Below, one piece after another: positions 1 to 6,164 of a stretch of 6,424 bases of DNA. Both the position numbers and the translations under genes were made by a program. The notes below the pieces were generated by a model, which worked only from the letters and a program-made list of their open reading frames with translations, made no database searches and was not told where the DNA came from. Origin of the DNA: Candidatus Omnitrophota bacterium (lineage in GTDB: Bacteria > Omnitrophota > Gorgyraeia > Duberdicusellales > 4484-171); the NCBI GenBank assembly GCA_030601015.1, contig JAUVUO010000077.1, positions 1-6,424 on the forward strand. Reading direction: 5' to 3'. Numbering within the stretch: position 1 is the stretch's first letter; each line of letters starts with the position of its first letter.

Positions 1-75
1 CGAATGCCGGGATCTCAAAAGAAATGGTGGTCCAATAAATTTAGGCATGAGATTCCTGCATTCGCAGGAATGACA
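1..75. mobile_element. MITE-like palindromic element, partial (left end outside window)
   Basis: This is the same element as the full copy at 400-485, lacking its first bases because the window starts inside it. The right hairpin is complete: stem ATTCCTGC at 52-59, loop 60-63, stem GCAGGAAT at 64-71, followed by the terminal TGACA ending at 75. The left hairpin's second arm (GCCGGGAT) is at 6-13. No coding capacity is visible. Confidence 0.75.
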
Positions 76-132
76 AAAGAAGGTGACAAAATACAGGGGG
101 CGATTCATGATGTTTAGAGTACAATAGATAGG
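1..132. repeat. Direct repeat copy 1 (at least 132 bp, cut by window edge)
   Basis: Bases 1-132 match 411-542 at 131 of 132 positions with no gaps; the only difference is C at 94 against T at 504. Identity stops exactly after base 132 (next bases TAACAC here, ACAAAA in copy 2). Because the match is still perfect at base 1, the true repeat may extend left of the window. The copy contains the right part of a MITE-like element (to 75), a short linker, and the left end of an IS-like element (from about 97). The period between copies is 410 bp. Confidence 0.97.
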
Positions 133-135
133 TAA

Positions 136-318
136 CACTTTGTGGCATATTATAACCGACTGAGTGGAGTTTTAATTTATAAAGGGCGACAATGGTTTGT
201 ATCAGAGTCATTACCAGGACAAAGAGTTATGCTCTTAGATAAAGATCCAGAGGTGGAAGTGTACTTTGTTAATAGCTTAGTTCGAAGGCTCAATTTAAGG
301 GAGAAAATAACTTATTAG
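136..318 (+). pseudogene. Transposase C-terminal fragment (IS481/integrase-core type)
   Basis: A reading frame from 136 to the TAG at 316-318 gives 60 codons including AYYNRLSGVLIYKG, RQWFVSESLPGQRVMLLD and VEVYFVNSLVRRLNL. The pattern YxGRxxxVSExLxGxxVxL followed by a short beta-strand and RRLxLRE resembles the small beta-barrel domain that closes IS481-like and related DDE integrase-fold transposases. There is no start codon and none of the catalytic DDE core. The frame is closed upstream by TAA at 133-135, which lies inside the left terminal repeat, so the fragment was joined to the IS left end by deletion. The stop lies two bases before the subterminal repeats, as expected for a transposase ending next to its IS right end. 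It cannot encode an active enzyme. Family assignment rests on pattern memory, not on a search. Confidence 0.65.
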
Positions 319-319
319 T

Positions 320-354
320 GTTACCTATGTTGTGGCACAAGTTGTTACCTATGT
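320..354. repeat. Subterminal direct repeats of the IS right end
   Basis: GTTACCTATGT occurs at 320-330 and again at 344-354, a spacing of 24 bp. The reverse complement core ATAGGTAAC is also in the left end at 128-136. Repeated subterminal words like these are commonly transposase-binding sites in IS ends; that role is inferred here. Confidence 0.7.
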
Positions 355-399
355 CTTGACACTGTACATGATGTATCGACCCGGGAAAGCTCCCCCACC

Positions 400-485
400 T
401 GTCATCCCGGCGAATGCCGGGATCTCAAAAGAAATGGTGGTCCAATAAATTTAGGCATGAGATTCCTGCATTCGCAGGAATGACA
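400..485. mobile_element. MITE-like palindromic repeat element, complete copy
   Basis: The 86-bp element starts TGTCAT and ends ATGACA. Its outer 27 bases are inverted repeats of each other (23 of 27 identical), and each arm is itself a hairpin. The left hairpin has stem ATCCCGGC (404-411), loop GAAT, stem GCCGGGAT (416-423). The right hairpin has stem ATTCCTGC (462-469), loop ATTC, stem GCAGGAAT (474-481). The 38-base centre has no open frame of note. Elements of this 'GTCATTCC..GCGAATGC..GGAAT' form are widespread dispersed repeats in many environmental genomes. There is no U-tract after either hairpin, so it is not an obvious terminator. Confidence 0.75.
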
Positions 486-542
486 AAAGAAGGTGACAAA
501 ATATAGGGGGCGATTCATGATGTTTAGAGTACAATAGATAGG
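411..542. repeat. Direct repeat copy 2 (132 bp)
   Basis: Second copy of bases 1-132, with one substitution (T at 504). It begins inside the MITE-like element only because copy 1 is cut by the window edge, so the true repeat could start earlier. It ends at 542, after which the AT-rich control region of the operon begins, with its -35 box 74 bases downstream. Confidence 0.97.
507..542 (+). mobile_element. Solo IS left end
   Basis: This is the same sequence as the IS left end at 97-132, here without any transposase or right end. It breaks after ATAGG at 542, so only the outer part of the terminal repeat remains. It is probably the scar of a second IS copy, or was carried along in the 410-bp duplication. 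Confidence 0.6.
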
Positions 543-580
543 ACAAAAAATTCTGATTTTGTTTTTATTTTGTTTTGAAT

Positions 581-606
581 TTTAGAATTAGGGTTTAGAA
601 TTTGTG
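581..606. repeat. Two tandem 13-bp AT-rich repeats upstream of the promoter
   Basis: TTTAGAATTAGGG (581-593) is followed directly by TTTAGAATTTGTG (594-606), matching at 11 of 13 positions. The repeat sits 11 bases upstream of the proposed -35 box. It could be an A/T-rich upstream activating tract, a regulator site, or simple low-complexity sequence; nothing here distinguishes these. Confidence 0.45.
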
Positions 607-616
607 ATAAAGGGTA

Positions 617-644
617 TTGATTTTTTTTATTCATTTTATATAAT
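617..644 (+). promoter_or_regulatory. Predicted sigma-70-type promoter for the moxR-bat operon
   Basis: The -35 box is TTGATT at 617-622 (four of six against TTGACA), the spacer is 16 bp, and the -10 box is a perfect TATAAT at 639-644. Transcription would start near 651, leaving a leader of about 56 nt before the moxR start. The background is very AT-rich, so chance matches are possible, but no other comparable promoter is seen between the repeats and the gene. The region 543-706 otherwise holds only AT-rich sequence and one weak A/T hairpin (543-548 with 557-562). Confidence 0.6.
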
Positions 645-693
645 TGTATTTCAAAGAAATGTAATGATGATATTTTATAAAATTTAAATAAAT

Positions 694-700
694 AGGAGGT
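694..700 (+). promoter_or_regulatory. Strong Shine-Dalgarno site for moxR
   Basis: AGGAGGT lies 6 nt before the ATG at 707. It is the strongest ribosome-binding site in the operon. An in-frame TAA at 704-706 directly precedes the ATG, so 707 is the most upstream possible start. Confidence 0.9.
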
Positions 701-706
701 AATTAA

Positions 707-1699
707 ATGAATACCGGAATAACTATTATTAATGAAAAAGTTAAAAAGGAAAGTGTTTTTGTCAGTAATATTATTTCAGAGATAAAAAAAGTTATAATTG
801 GCCAGGATTATTTGATTGAACGTTTATTAGTAGGAATCCTTGCCAATGGGCATGTCTTGGTCGAAGGTGTTCCAGGATTAGCTAAGACATTATCAATAAA
901 GACTCTTGCGGAATTAATAAATACAAAGTTTCAGAGAATACAGTTTACTCCGGATTTACTTCCCGCGGATCTTATTGGGACGCTGATTTATAATCCTAAA
1001 GAAGCTAATTTTGTAATTAAAAAAGGCCCTATTTTTGCTAATATAATTCTTGCTGACGAAATAAATCGTGCTCCGGCAAAAGTGCAAAGCGCTTTGTTGC
1101 AGGCAATGCAGGAACGGGAAATAACAATCGGAGAAAATACATTTAATTTAGATGACCCATTTTTAGTTATGGCAACTCAAAACCCTATTGAACAAGAAGG
1201 AACATATCCTTTGCCTGAAGCTCAAATAGATAGGTTTATGTTAAAAATAAATATAACTTATCCAAATATAGAAGAAGAGGCTAAGATTTTAAAAATGATG
1301 AGTTATACCAATAAAAAGATTAAGGTTAGCCCGGTAATTAATCCGGAAGACATTTTACGGGCAAGAAGTGTGGTAGATGAAATATATGTGGATGAAAAAA
1401 TAGAAAAATATATTTTAGATATCGTTTTTGCTACACGCCAGCCCCAAAAATATAATTTAGAAGAATTAACCAGTCTTATCCAATATGGAGCTTCACCTCG
1501 TGCCAGCATATACTTGGCACTAGCCTCTAAAGCCTATGCTTTTATACAAGGAAGAGGGTATGTAACTCCTCAAGATGTAAAATCGATAGGGCCGGATATT
1601 TTAAGGCATAGAATAATTGTAAGCTATGAAGCTGAAGCGGAAGAAAAGACTTCCGAAGATATTATTAAAAGAATATTTGAAGAAGTAGAAGTACCTTAG
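707..1699 (+). CDS. moxR: MoxR-family AAA+ ATPase
   Basis: A 330-residue cytoplasmic AAA+ ATPase, the usual length for the MoxR family. Motifs in order: Walker A GVPGLAKT (54-61), Walker B with ILADEINR (114-121; D117, E118), sensor 1 ATQNP (156-160), the EAQIDRF segment with probable arginine finger R176, and sensor 2 GASPRA (261-266; R265). The C-terminal helical lid ends with the family's typical VTPQDVKSIGPDILRHRI segment. MoxR proteins are thought to act as chaperones that remodel or activate VWA-domain proteins, often for metal insertion or envelope functions; here the likely clients are the DUF58, BatA and BatB products downstream. It is first in the operon, behind the predicted promoter. 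An 82-nt gap (1700-1781) separates it from the next gene; that gap holds only a short GCTA/TAGC palindrome (1706-1716) and no convincing terminator. All key residues are present, so the protein should be active. Confidence 0.95.
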   Translation: MNTGITIINEKVKKESVFVSNIISEIKKVIIGQDYLIERLLVGILANGHVLVEGVPGLAKTLSIKTLAELINTKFQRIQFTPDLLPADLIGTLIYNPKEANFVIKKGPIFANIILADEINRAPAKVQSALLQAMQEREITIGENTFNLDDPFLVMATQNPIEQEGTYPLPEAQIDRFMLKINITYPNIEEEAKILKMMSYTNKKIKVSPVINPEDILRARSVVDEIYVDEKIEKYILDIVFATRQPQKYNLEELTSLIQYGASPRASIYLALASKAYAFIQGRGYVTPQDVKSIGPDILRHRIIVSYEAEAEEKTSEDIIKRIFEEVEVP

Positions 1700-1781
1700 A
1701 CTTATAGCTATAATAGCGGGTAAAAAAATTATAAGGTGTTTTATTATCGGAAATTAAAAGTGTTAGTGGAAGAATTAATAA

Positions 1782-2666
1782 ATGATATCCAAGGAAATTT
1801 TAAAAAAAATTCGTAGAATACAGATAATTACTTCACGAATGGTAACTGATGTTTTTTGCGGCCAATATCAAAGTGTTTTTAAGGGCCAGGGTATGGAGTT
1901 TGATGAAGTTAGACAATACCAGCCCGGAGATGAAATACGGTCTATAGATTGGAATGTTACTGCGCGGATGGGGCATCCTTTTGTTAAGAAATTTGTAGAG
2001 GAAAGAGAATTAACCGTTATGGTTCTTCTGGACATGTCAAAATCTTCGTGTTTTGGTACGGTAAATAAGACTAAAAATGAGATAGCGGCTGAGATATGTT
2101 CAGTTATAGCTTTATCGGCAATCAAGAACAACGATAAAGTCGGATTTTTGGCTTTTACCGATAGGGTAGAAAAATTTATTCCGCCTAGAAAAGGCCTTCC
2201 TCATGTTTTAAGGGTTATCAGAGAAGCCTTGTATTTTAAACCCCAAGGACGTGGAACTAACATATCGGGGACATTAGAATACCTTAATAAAGTTATTAAC
2301 CGCAGTACAGTTGTTTTTATAATTTCTGACTTTTACGATAAAGATTTTAAAAAATCTTTAAGTATTGCCAATAAACGTCATGATTGTATTGCTATAACTT
2401 TAACAGATCCTAAAGAAATAAATTTACCTAATATCGGATTAGTTCAATTTATGGATCCGGAAACTCAGAGGAGTTTTTTAGTTGATACATCTGACCCCGG
2501 GGTTAGGAAAGAATTTAGAGGTAATTCTAAGAAAAAAATTGATGAAAGAGAAAAGATGTTCCGTTCATTGAATGTTGACAGTATAGATGTTAGGACTGAT
2601 ATACCTTATCACAAAAGTTTGTTTAAGTTTTTTAAAATGAGGGAAAAAAGAGCAGCTAAGAAATGA
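1782..2666 (+). CDS. DUF58 family protein (VWA-like)
   Basis: A 294-residue protein of the DUF58 family, which regularly lies directly downstream of moxR. The family signature is clear: GQGMEF (35-40), VRQYQPGD (43-50), IRSIDWNVTAR (52-62), then KKFVEERE (69-76). A VWA-like fold follows, with metal-site residues D84-x-S86-x-S88 (LLDMSKSS), T159 (GRGTN) and D183 (ISDF), so the metal-ion-dependent adhesion site looks intact. No membrane segment or signal peptide is seen, so it is probably cytoplasmic or peripheral. Longer DUF58 proteins have two N-terminal membrane helices; this is the short form typical of Bat operons. The ATG is preceded by a weak GGAAGA site 8 nt upstream and directly by an in-frame TAA, fixing the earliest start. 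Its end overlaps the next start by 4 nt (ATGA). Its biochemical role is unknown; partnership with MoxR is inferred from context. Confidence 0.93.
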   Translation: MISKEILKKIRRIQIITSRMVTDVFCGQYQSVFKGQGMEFDEVRQYQPGDEIRSIDWNVTARMGHPFVKKFVEERELTVMVLLDMSKSSCFGTVNKTKNEIAAEICSVIALSAIKNNDKVGFLAFTDRVEKFIPPRKGLPHVLRVIREALYFKPQGRGTNISGTLEYLNKVINRSTVVFIISDFYDKDFKKSLSIANKRHDCIAITLTDPKEINLPNIGLVQFMDPETQRSFLVDTSDPGVRKEFRGNSKKKIDEREKMFRSLNVDSIDVRTDIPYHKSLFKFFKMREKRAAKK

Positions 2667-3619
2667 AATTTTTTATTAAATTCGTAATAGTAATTTTAAT
2701 TTTATCAGGATTTGTGAAGCCGGCCTATTCAAAAGAAGTAAAGAGAGGCAAGGAGTTGATTGAAGTTATAACCCGTACAGATAAGAGTAGTGTAGGTGTG
2801 GGGGATAAGATTAAATATGAAATTATAGTTAAAACTAAAAAAGGAATAGATGTTGAGTTCTCAACTTTTGATGATAAACTTGGGAGTTTTTCAATTAAAG
2901 ATTTTACTTCCATAGAAAAAGAGTTTTTAGGTAATAAGAAATTTATTCAAAGGTATATTCTATCCAATTTTGTTCCCGGTGAATATACAATTCCTAAGAT
3001 AGAAATTAAATATAAAAAGAGTAATGAAAAGGAGTGGCAGCTAAAAGAAACTGAAGAAATTAATATTTCAATCAGCAGTGTCTTAATCCCGGAAAAAGAT
3101 CCGAAAGATATTAGAGACATAAAAGGGCCTTTGAATTTGCCGCCTAAAATGAAGTTTTGGATTTTTGTAATAGTTTTATTAGTTTTAACTGCTTTAATAG
3201 TATTGAAAATGACATTTTTAAAAAATAAAAACAAATTGGATGAAGAGCCGGAGTATAAAAAGTCAGCTCATGAAATAGCTTATGAAGCCTTAGATAAGCT
3301 GCAAAGAAAAAATTATATAAAAGAAGGCAAAAATAAAGAATATTATGCTGAGCTTTCATCAATTATAAGGTATTATTTGGAAAATAGATTTTATGTAAGG
3401 GCTCCGGAGATGACGACAGAAGAATTTTTAATTAAGGCAAAGACTACCGAGGAATTGGTTAATGGGCAGAAGCTGTTGTTGGTAGAATTCCTTTCTTATT
3501 GTGATTTGGTGAAGTTTGCTAAGTATGGGCCGACTGAAAGTGAAATAAACGAAAGTTTTAATTCAGCTAAAAGATTTATAGATGAAACAAAAGAAGTTTT
3601 TCAATTAAATAATAGATAA
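2663..3619 (+). CDS. BatD-like / DUF4381-like membrane protein with signal peptide
   Basis: A 318-residue protein occupying the position between DUF58 and batA where Bat operons usually carry a DUF4381-like gene. It starts with a signal peptide (hydrophobic 4-16, likely cleaved after AYS near residue 23). A beta-rich exported domain follows (about 24-160) with SSVGVGDKIKYEI (42-54), resembling the repeating immunoglobulin-like unit of BatD proteins. One transmembrane helix (about 165-184) follows, then a Lys-rich stop and a helical cytoplasmic domain (about 200-315) with YYAELSSIIRYYLENRF (227-243), TTEEFL (251-256) and CDLVKFAKYGP (280-290), the pattern of BatD/DUF4381 C-terminal tails. It probably links periplasmic and cytoplasmic parts of the complex. 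Its start overlaps the DUF58 stop, so translation is likely coupled. Since no separate batD follows the TPR gene, this protein may do BatD's job; that is inference. Confidence 0.82.
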   Translation: MKFFIKFVIVILILSGFVKPAYSKEVKRGKELIEVITRTDKSSVGVGDKIKYEIIVKTKKGIDVEFSTFDDKLGSFSIKDFTSIEKEFLGNKKFIQRYILSNFVPGEYTIPKIEIKYKKSNEKEWQLKETEEINISISSVLIPEKDPKDIRDIKGPLNLPPKMKFWIFVIVLLVLTALIVLKMTFLKNKNKLDEEPEYKKSAHEIAYEALDKLQRKNYIKEGKNKEYYAELSSIIRYYLENRFYVRAPEMTTEEFLIKAKTTEELVNGQKLLLVEFLSYCDLVKFAKYGPTESEINESFNSAKRFIDETKEVFQLNNR

Positions 3620-3620
3620 T

Positions 3621-4616
3621 ATGCATTTTAAAGACCCAATTTTTTTAATATTATTGCCGATAATCATTTTGGTTTTTGTTTATATTGATAAAAGACGGGA
3701 TATTCCGGGAATTAATTTTTCTTCGGAAATTTTTTTGACCGGCTTAAAACCGTCATTAAAATTAAGAATGAGGAAAAAACTTGGATTTTTAAGGTTAGCC
3801 TCAATTAGTTTGGTAGTTATGGCTTTAGCCAGGCCTCAGTCACTTTTAGAAGAGACTAAACGGCAGGCTGAAGGCATAGATATTGTTTTAGCAATTGATT
3901 GTTCAACTAGCATGCTTGCGGAAGATTTTAAGATTAGAGGACGGAGAGTTAACAGACTTGACGCGGTAAAAGATGTAGTTGAGGAGTTTATCCAGGGAAG
4001 GCTAAGTGATAGAATAGGCATTATAGCTTTTGCCGGAAGAGCTTATACTATTTGTCCTCTTACTTTGGATTATAACTGGTTGTTGAAAAATCTTGAAAGA
4101 ATAAAAATTGGGGCAGTAGAGGATGGGACTGCAATTGGTTCAGGCATCAGCACTGCTTTGAATAGGTTAAAAGATACAGAGTCTAAAGGTAAAGTAATTG
4201 TTCTTCTCACAGACGGCAGAAATAATTCCGGCAAGATATCTCCGGCTATAGCTGCTGAGGCGGCTAAAGCTTTGAGCGTGAAAATATATACAATAGGTGC
4301 AGGTACCAAGGGGTATGCTCCATATCCGGGAAAAGATTTTTTCGGCAATACGGTTTATACTAAAGTTAAGATAGATATTGATGAAAAAACATTAATAGAT
4401 ATAGCTTCAAAAACTACGGCAAAATATTATAGAGCTACCGACAGCAAATCATTAAGGGAAATTTATAGAGAAATTGATAAACTGGAAAAAGTAGTGGTTG
4501 AAGAAAAAGGTTATTTTAATCACAAAGAGCTATTCCCGTTATTCTTGAGTATAGCAATACTTTTATTAGCTGTAGAAATTATTTTAAAAAACACAGTATT
4601 AAGAATAATTCCATAA
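3621..4616 (+). CDS. batA: BatA-like membrane-anchored VWA protein
   Basis: A 331-residue inner-membrane VWA protein of the BatA type. Two N-terminal membrane segments (about 7-22 and 55-70) are followed by the ALARPQ signature (68-73), then a VWA domain (about 85-290) and a third membrane helix near the C-terminus (about 304-323). The metal-site residues are complete: D93-x-S95-x-S97 (AIDCSTSM), T170 (DGTAIG) and D198 (LLTDGRNN). Other family marks are DRIGIIAFAGRAY (130-142) and CPLTLDY (145-151). The residue after the first metal Asp is a cysteine (C94), where Thr or Val is more usual. It starts 1 nt after the previous stop with no recognisable Shine-Dalgarno site, so it probably relies on ribosomes finishing the upstream gene. 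By analogy with Bat proteins it acts in an envelope complex served by MoxR; a direct molecular function is not established. Confidence 0.92.
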   Translation: MHFKDPIFLILLPIIILVFVYIDKRRDIPGINFSSEIFLTGLKPSLKLRMRKKLGFLRLASISLVVMALARPQSLLEETKRQAEGIDIVLAIDCSTSMLAEDFKIRGRRVNRLDAVKDVVEEFIQGRLSDRIGIIAFAGRAYTICPLTLDYNWLLKNLERIKIGAVEDGTAIGSGISTALNRLKDTESKGKVIVLLTDGRNNSGKISPAIAAEAAKALSVKIYTIGAGTKGYAPYPGKDFFGNTVYTKVKIDIDEKTLIDIASKTTAKYYRATDSKSLREIYREIDKLEKVVVEEKGYFNHKELFPLFLSIAILLLAVEIILKNTVLRIIP

Positions 4617-4620
4617 TTAT

Positions 4621-5616
4621 ATGAGATTTGAAGATATAAAATTGGTTAATGGGTTTTGGTTAGCTGCGGTATTGATAGTTTTTTATTTTTGGGCTTTTAG
4701 AAAACTCAAGAAAGATAGTGAAAAGTTTGCCGAGAGCGGACTTTTAGAAAATTTAACGCCGGATATTAGTTATAGAAAACGAAAAATTAAGATTATATTG
4801 ATTTTTTTTGTAATGGTTTTTTTTATTTTTTCATTGATGAGGCCTCAATGGGGAGGTAAGTGGGAAGAGGTAAAGAGAAAAGGACTTGATATTTTGATAG
4901 CAATAGATACTTCAAAGAGTATGCTGTCTGAAGATGTAAAACCTAATCGTTTAGAGCGTTCTAAGCTGGCGGTAAAAGATCTTATTAAAAAAATTAAAGG
5001 CGACAGACTGGGATTAATAGCTTTTTCCGGAGTGGCTTTTTTGCAGTGTCCTTTAACTATAGATTATAACGGTTTTGTGATTTCACTTGATGATTTAAAT
5101 ATTAATAGTATCCCTAAAGGCAGTACTTCTTTAGCTAGTGCCATTGATGAAGCTGTTAAAAGTTATGAGGGAGGGGTGAATAAATATAAAATTTTAATAT
5201 TGATTACAGATGGTGAAGGACATGTTGGAGACCCTGTTAAAGCAGCTGAAAAGGCAAAGAAAAACGGAATAAAGATATTTACAATAGGGATTGGGGACAA
5301 GGAAGGAGACCTTATTCCTTTTATTGATGAGACTGGGAAAAGAGGCTATCTTAAGGATAAGAAAGGAAGATTTGTTAAATCGCGGCTGAATGAAGGGGTG
5401 TTAAAAAAAATAGCCGCGATAACCGGCGGAGGATATGTAAAAGCAACCGGAATTGAATTTGGTTTGGATTTGATTTATGAGAATAAACTTTCTAAAATGG
5501 AGAAAAGACAATTCGATACTAAGTTAACCCGGCGGTATGAAGAAAAATTTCAGATACCCTTGTTTATTGCTTTTTTGTTATTAATTGCTGAAACTTTTAT
5601 TCGGGAGAAAAAATAA
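4621..5616 (+). CDS. batB: BatB-like membrane-anchored VWA protein
   Basis: A second VWA protein, also 331 residues and with the same layout as its neighbour: membrane segments at about 11-27 and 57-73, the SLMRPQWGG signature (71-79), a VWA domain (about 88-285) and a C-terminal membrane helix (about 312-326). The metal-site residues are D96-x-S98-x-S100 (AIDTSKSM), T169 (KGSTS) and D197 (ITDGEGH). The loop with FIDETGKRGYLKDKKG (234-249), followed by a segment ending ITGGGYVKAT (267-276), is typical of BatB rather than BatA. It shares DRLGLIAFSG and CPLTIDY with BatA, showing an old duplication. BatA and BatB are thought to form a hetero-complex in the inner membrane. The start is 4 nt after the batA stop, with no clear ribosome-binding site, again suggesting coupled translation. 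Confidence 0.92.
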   Translation: MRFEDIKLVNGFWLAAVLIVFYFWAFRKLKKDSEKFAESGLLENLTPDISYRKRKIKIILIFFVMVFFIFSLMRPQWGGKWEEVKRKGLDILIAIDTSKSMLSEDVKPNRLERSKLAVKDLIKKIKGDRLGLIAFSGVAFLQCPLTIDYNGFVISLDDLNINSIPKGSTSLASAIDEAVKSYEGGVNKYKILILITDGEGHVGDPVKAAEKAKKNGIKIFTIGIGDKEGDLIPFIDETGKRGYLKDKKGRFVKSRLNEGVLKKIAAITGGGYVKATGIEFGLDLIYENKLSKMEKRQFDTKLTRRYEEKFQIPLFIAFLLLIAETFIREKK

Positions 5617-5621
5617 GTTTT

Positions 5622-6164
5622 ATGAAAAAATTTTTTTATACAGCAATCTTTATCCTTTGTTTTGAGTTGTTGTTTATAGATTTCGTCTTTTCCGGTTCAT
5701 TTTCAAAGATTGTTAAGGACGGTAATGCTTTGTATCGTGAAGGAAAATATGAAAATGCTTTAAAGAAATATGAAGAAGTTCAAGAAGAATTATCTAGTTC
5801 TGATATAATAAATTTCAATAAAGGCGCTGCTTATTATAAAAAAGGGGATTATGAAAAAGCCGTAGATGAGTTTACTAAAGTTCTTATAACGGAAGAGCCG
5901 AAGATAGAGGCTAAAGCCAATTATAATATTGGAAACTGTAAATATAAAAAAGCCGAATTTAAAGAAGGAGAAGAATTAGAGACAGCCATAACTATTTATA
6001 AAGAGGCTCTTGAGTATTATAAGCGTGCAATTGATTTAGATGAGAATTCGCAAGATTTAAAATTTAATTATGAGTTTTTAGGCCGGAAAATAAAGATGCT
6101 GGAAGAGAAGTTAAAGCAGCAAAAAAAAGAAGAAAAAAAGAAAAAAGAAAAGGATGAAGATTAG
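5622..6164 (+). CDS. batC: BatC-like TPR protein, exported
   Basis: A 180-residue protein with a signal peptide (hydrophobic 4-22, possible cleavage near FSG at 23-25) and about three tetratricopeptide repeats. The first is 29-60 (GNALYREGKYENALKKY), the second 62-95 (FNKGAAYYKKGDYEKAVDEF) and the third, longer one 97-144 (ANYNIGNCKYKKAEF and YKRAIDLD). The tail from about 157 is a coiled coil that becomes almost pure Lys/Glu to the TAG. TPR units bind peptides or partner proteins, so it is probably the periplasmic scaffold of the BatA/BatB complex. Position after batB and the charged tail fit BatC. It starts 5 nt after batB, with a weak GGGAGA 13 nt upstream. The coding sequence ends in A-rich tracts (6121-6151), and a short open stretch in another frame after the stop looks like more of the same protein (see 6158-6229), so the C-terminus may be shortened by a frameshift. 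Confidence 0.88.
   Translation: MKKFFYTAIFILCFELLFIDFVFSGSFSKIVKDGNALYREGKYENALKKYEEVQEELSSSDIINFNKGAAYYKKGDYEKAVDEFTKVLITEEPKIEAKANYNIGNCKYKKAEFKEGEELETAITIYKEALEYYKRAIDLDENSQDLKFNYEFLGRKIKMLEEKLKQQKKEEKKKKEKDED

Larger units (their letters stand above)
97..382 (+). mobile_element. Internally deleted insertion sequence (DDE transposase type)
   Basis: The ends form a long imperfect inverted repeat. Bases 97-120 pair with the reverse complement of 359-382 at 18 of 24 positions; 128-137 (ATAGGTAACA) match 343-352 perfectly; 138-147 match 333-342 at 7 of 10; about 7 bases between align with a one-base gap. Between the ends lies only the C-terminal part of a transposase reading frame (136-318), so most of the gene has been lost by internal deletion. 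The element is about 285 bp, against more than 1 kb for a complete IS of this kind. The family is not certain: the C-terminal protein fragment looks like IS481 or a related integrase-core family. Confidence 0.7.

Noticed and set aside
404..423. GC-rich hairpin as a rho-independent terminator
   Set aside because: The stem is strong, but it is followed by CTCAAAA rather than a T-run on either strand; it is one arm of the MITE-like repeat.
1..542. CRISPR array
   Set aside because: There are only two long (at least 132 bp) copies separated by 278 bp, with IS and MITE structure inside; this does not match the short regular repeats of CRISPR.
543..562. A/T hairpin (ACAAAA / TTTTGT) followed by T-rich sequence as a terminator or attenuator
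   Set aside because: The stem has only one G-C pair in six and would be unstable; AT-rich sequence makes such matches common.
1700..1781. Terminator or separate promoter between moxR and the DUF58 gene
   Set aside because: Only a 4-bp GCTA/TAGC palindrome and a loose CTTATA/TATAAG pairing are present, with no adjoining T-run and no convincing -35/-10 pair; the genes are best read as one operon.
1303..3362. Reverse-strand open frames of 62-95 codons inside moxR, DUF58 and the BatD-like gene
   Set aside because: They lie wholly opposite well-supported genes, lack ribosome-binding sites and show no recognisable domains; they follow from the AT-rich coding bias of the other strand.
3836..4348. 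Reverse-strand open frames opposite the batA gene
   Set aside because: They are antiparallel to the conserved VWA domain; no start signals or protein-family features are seen.
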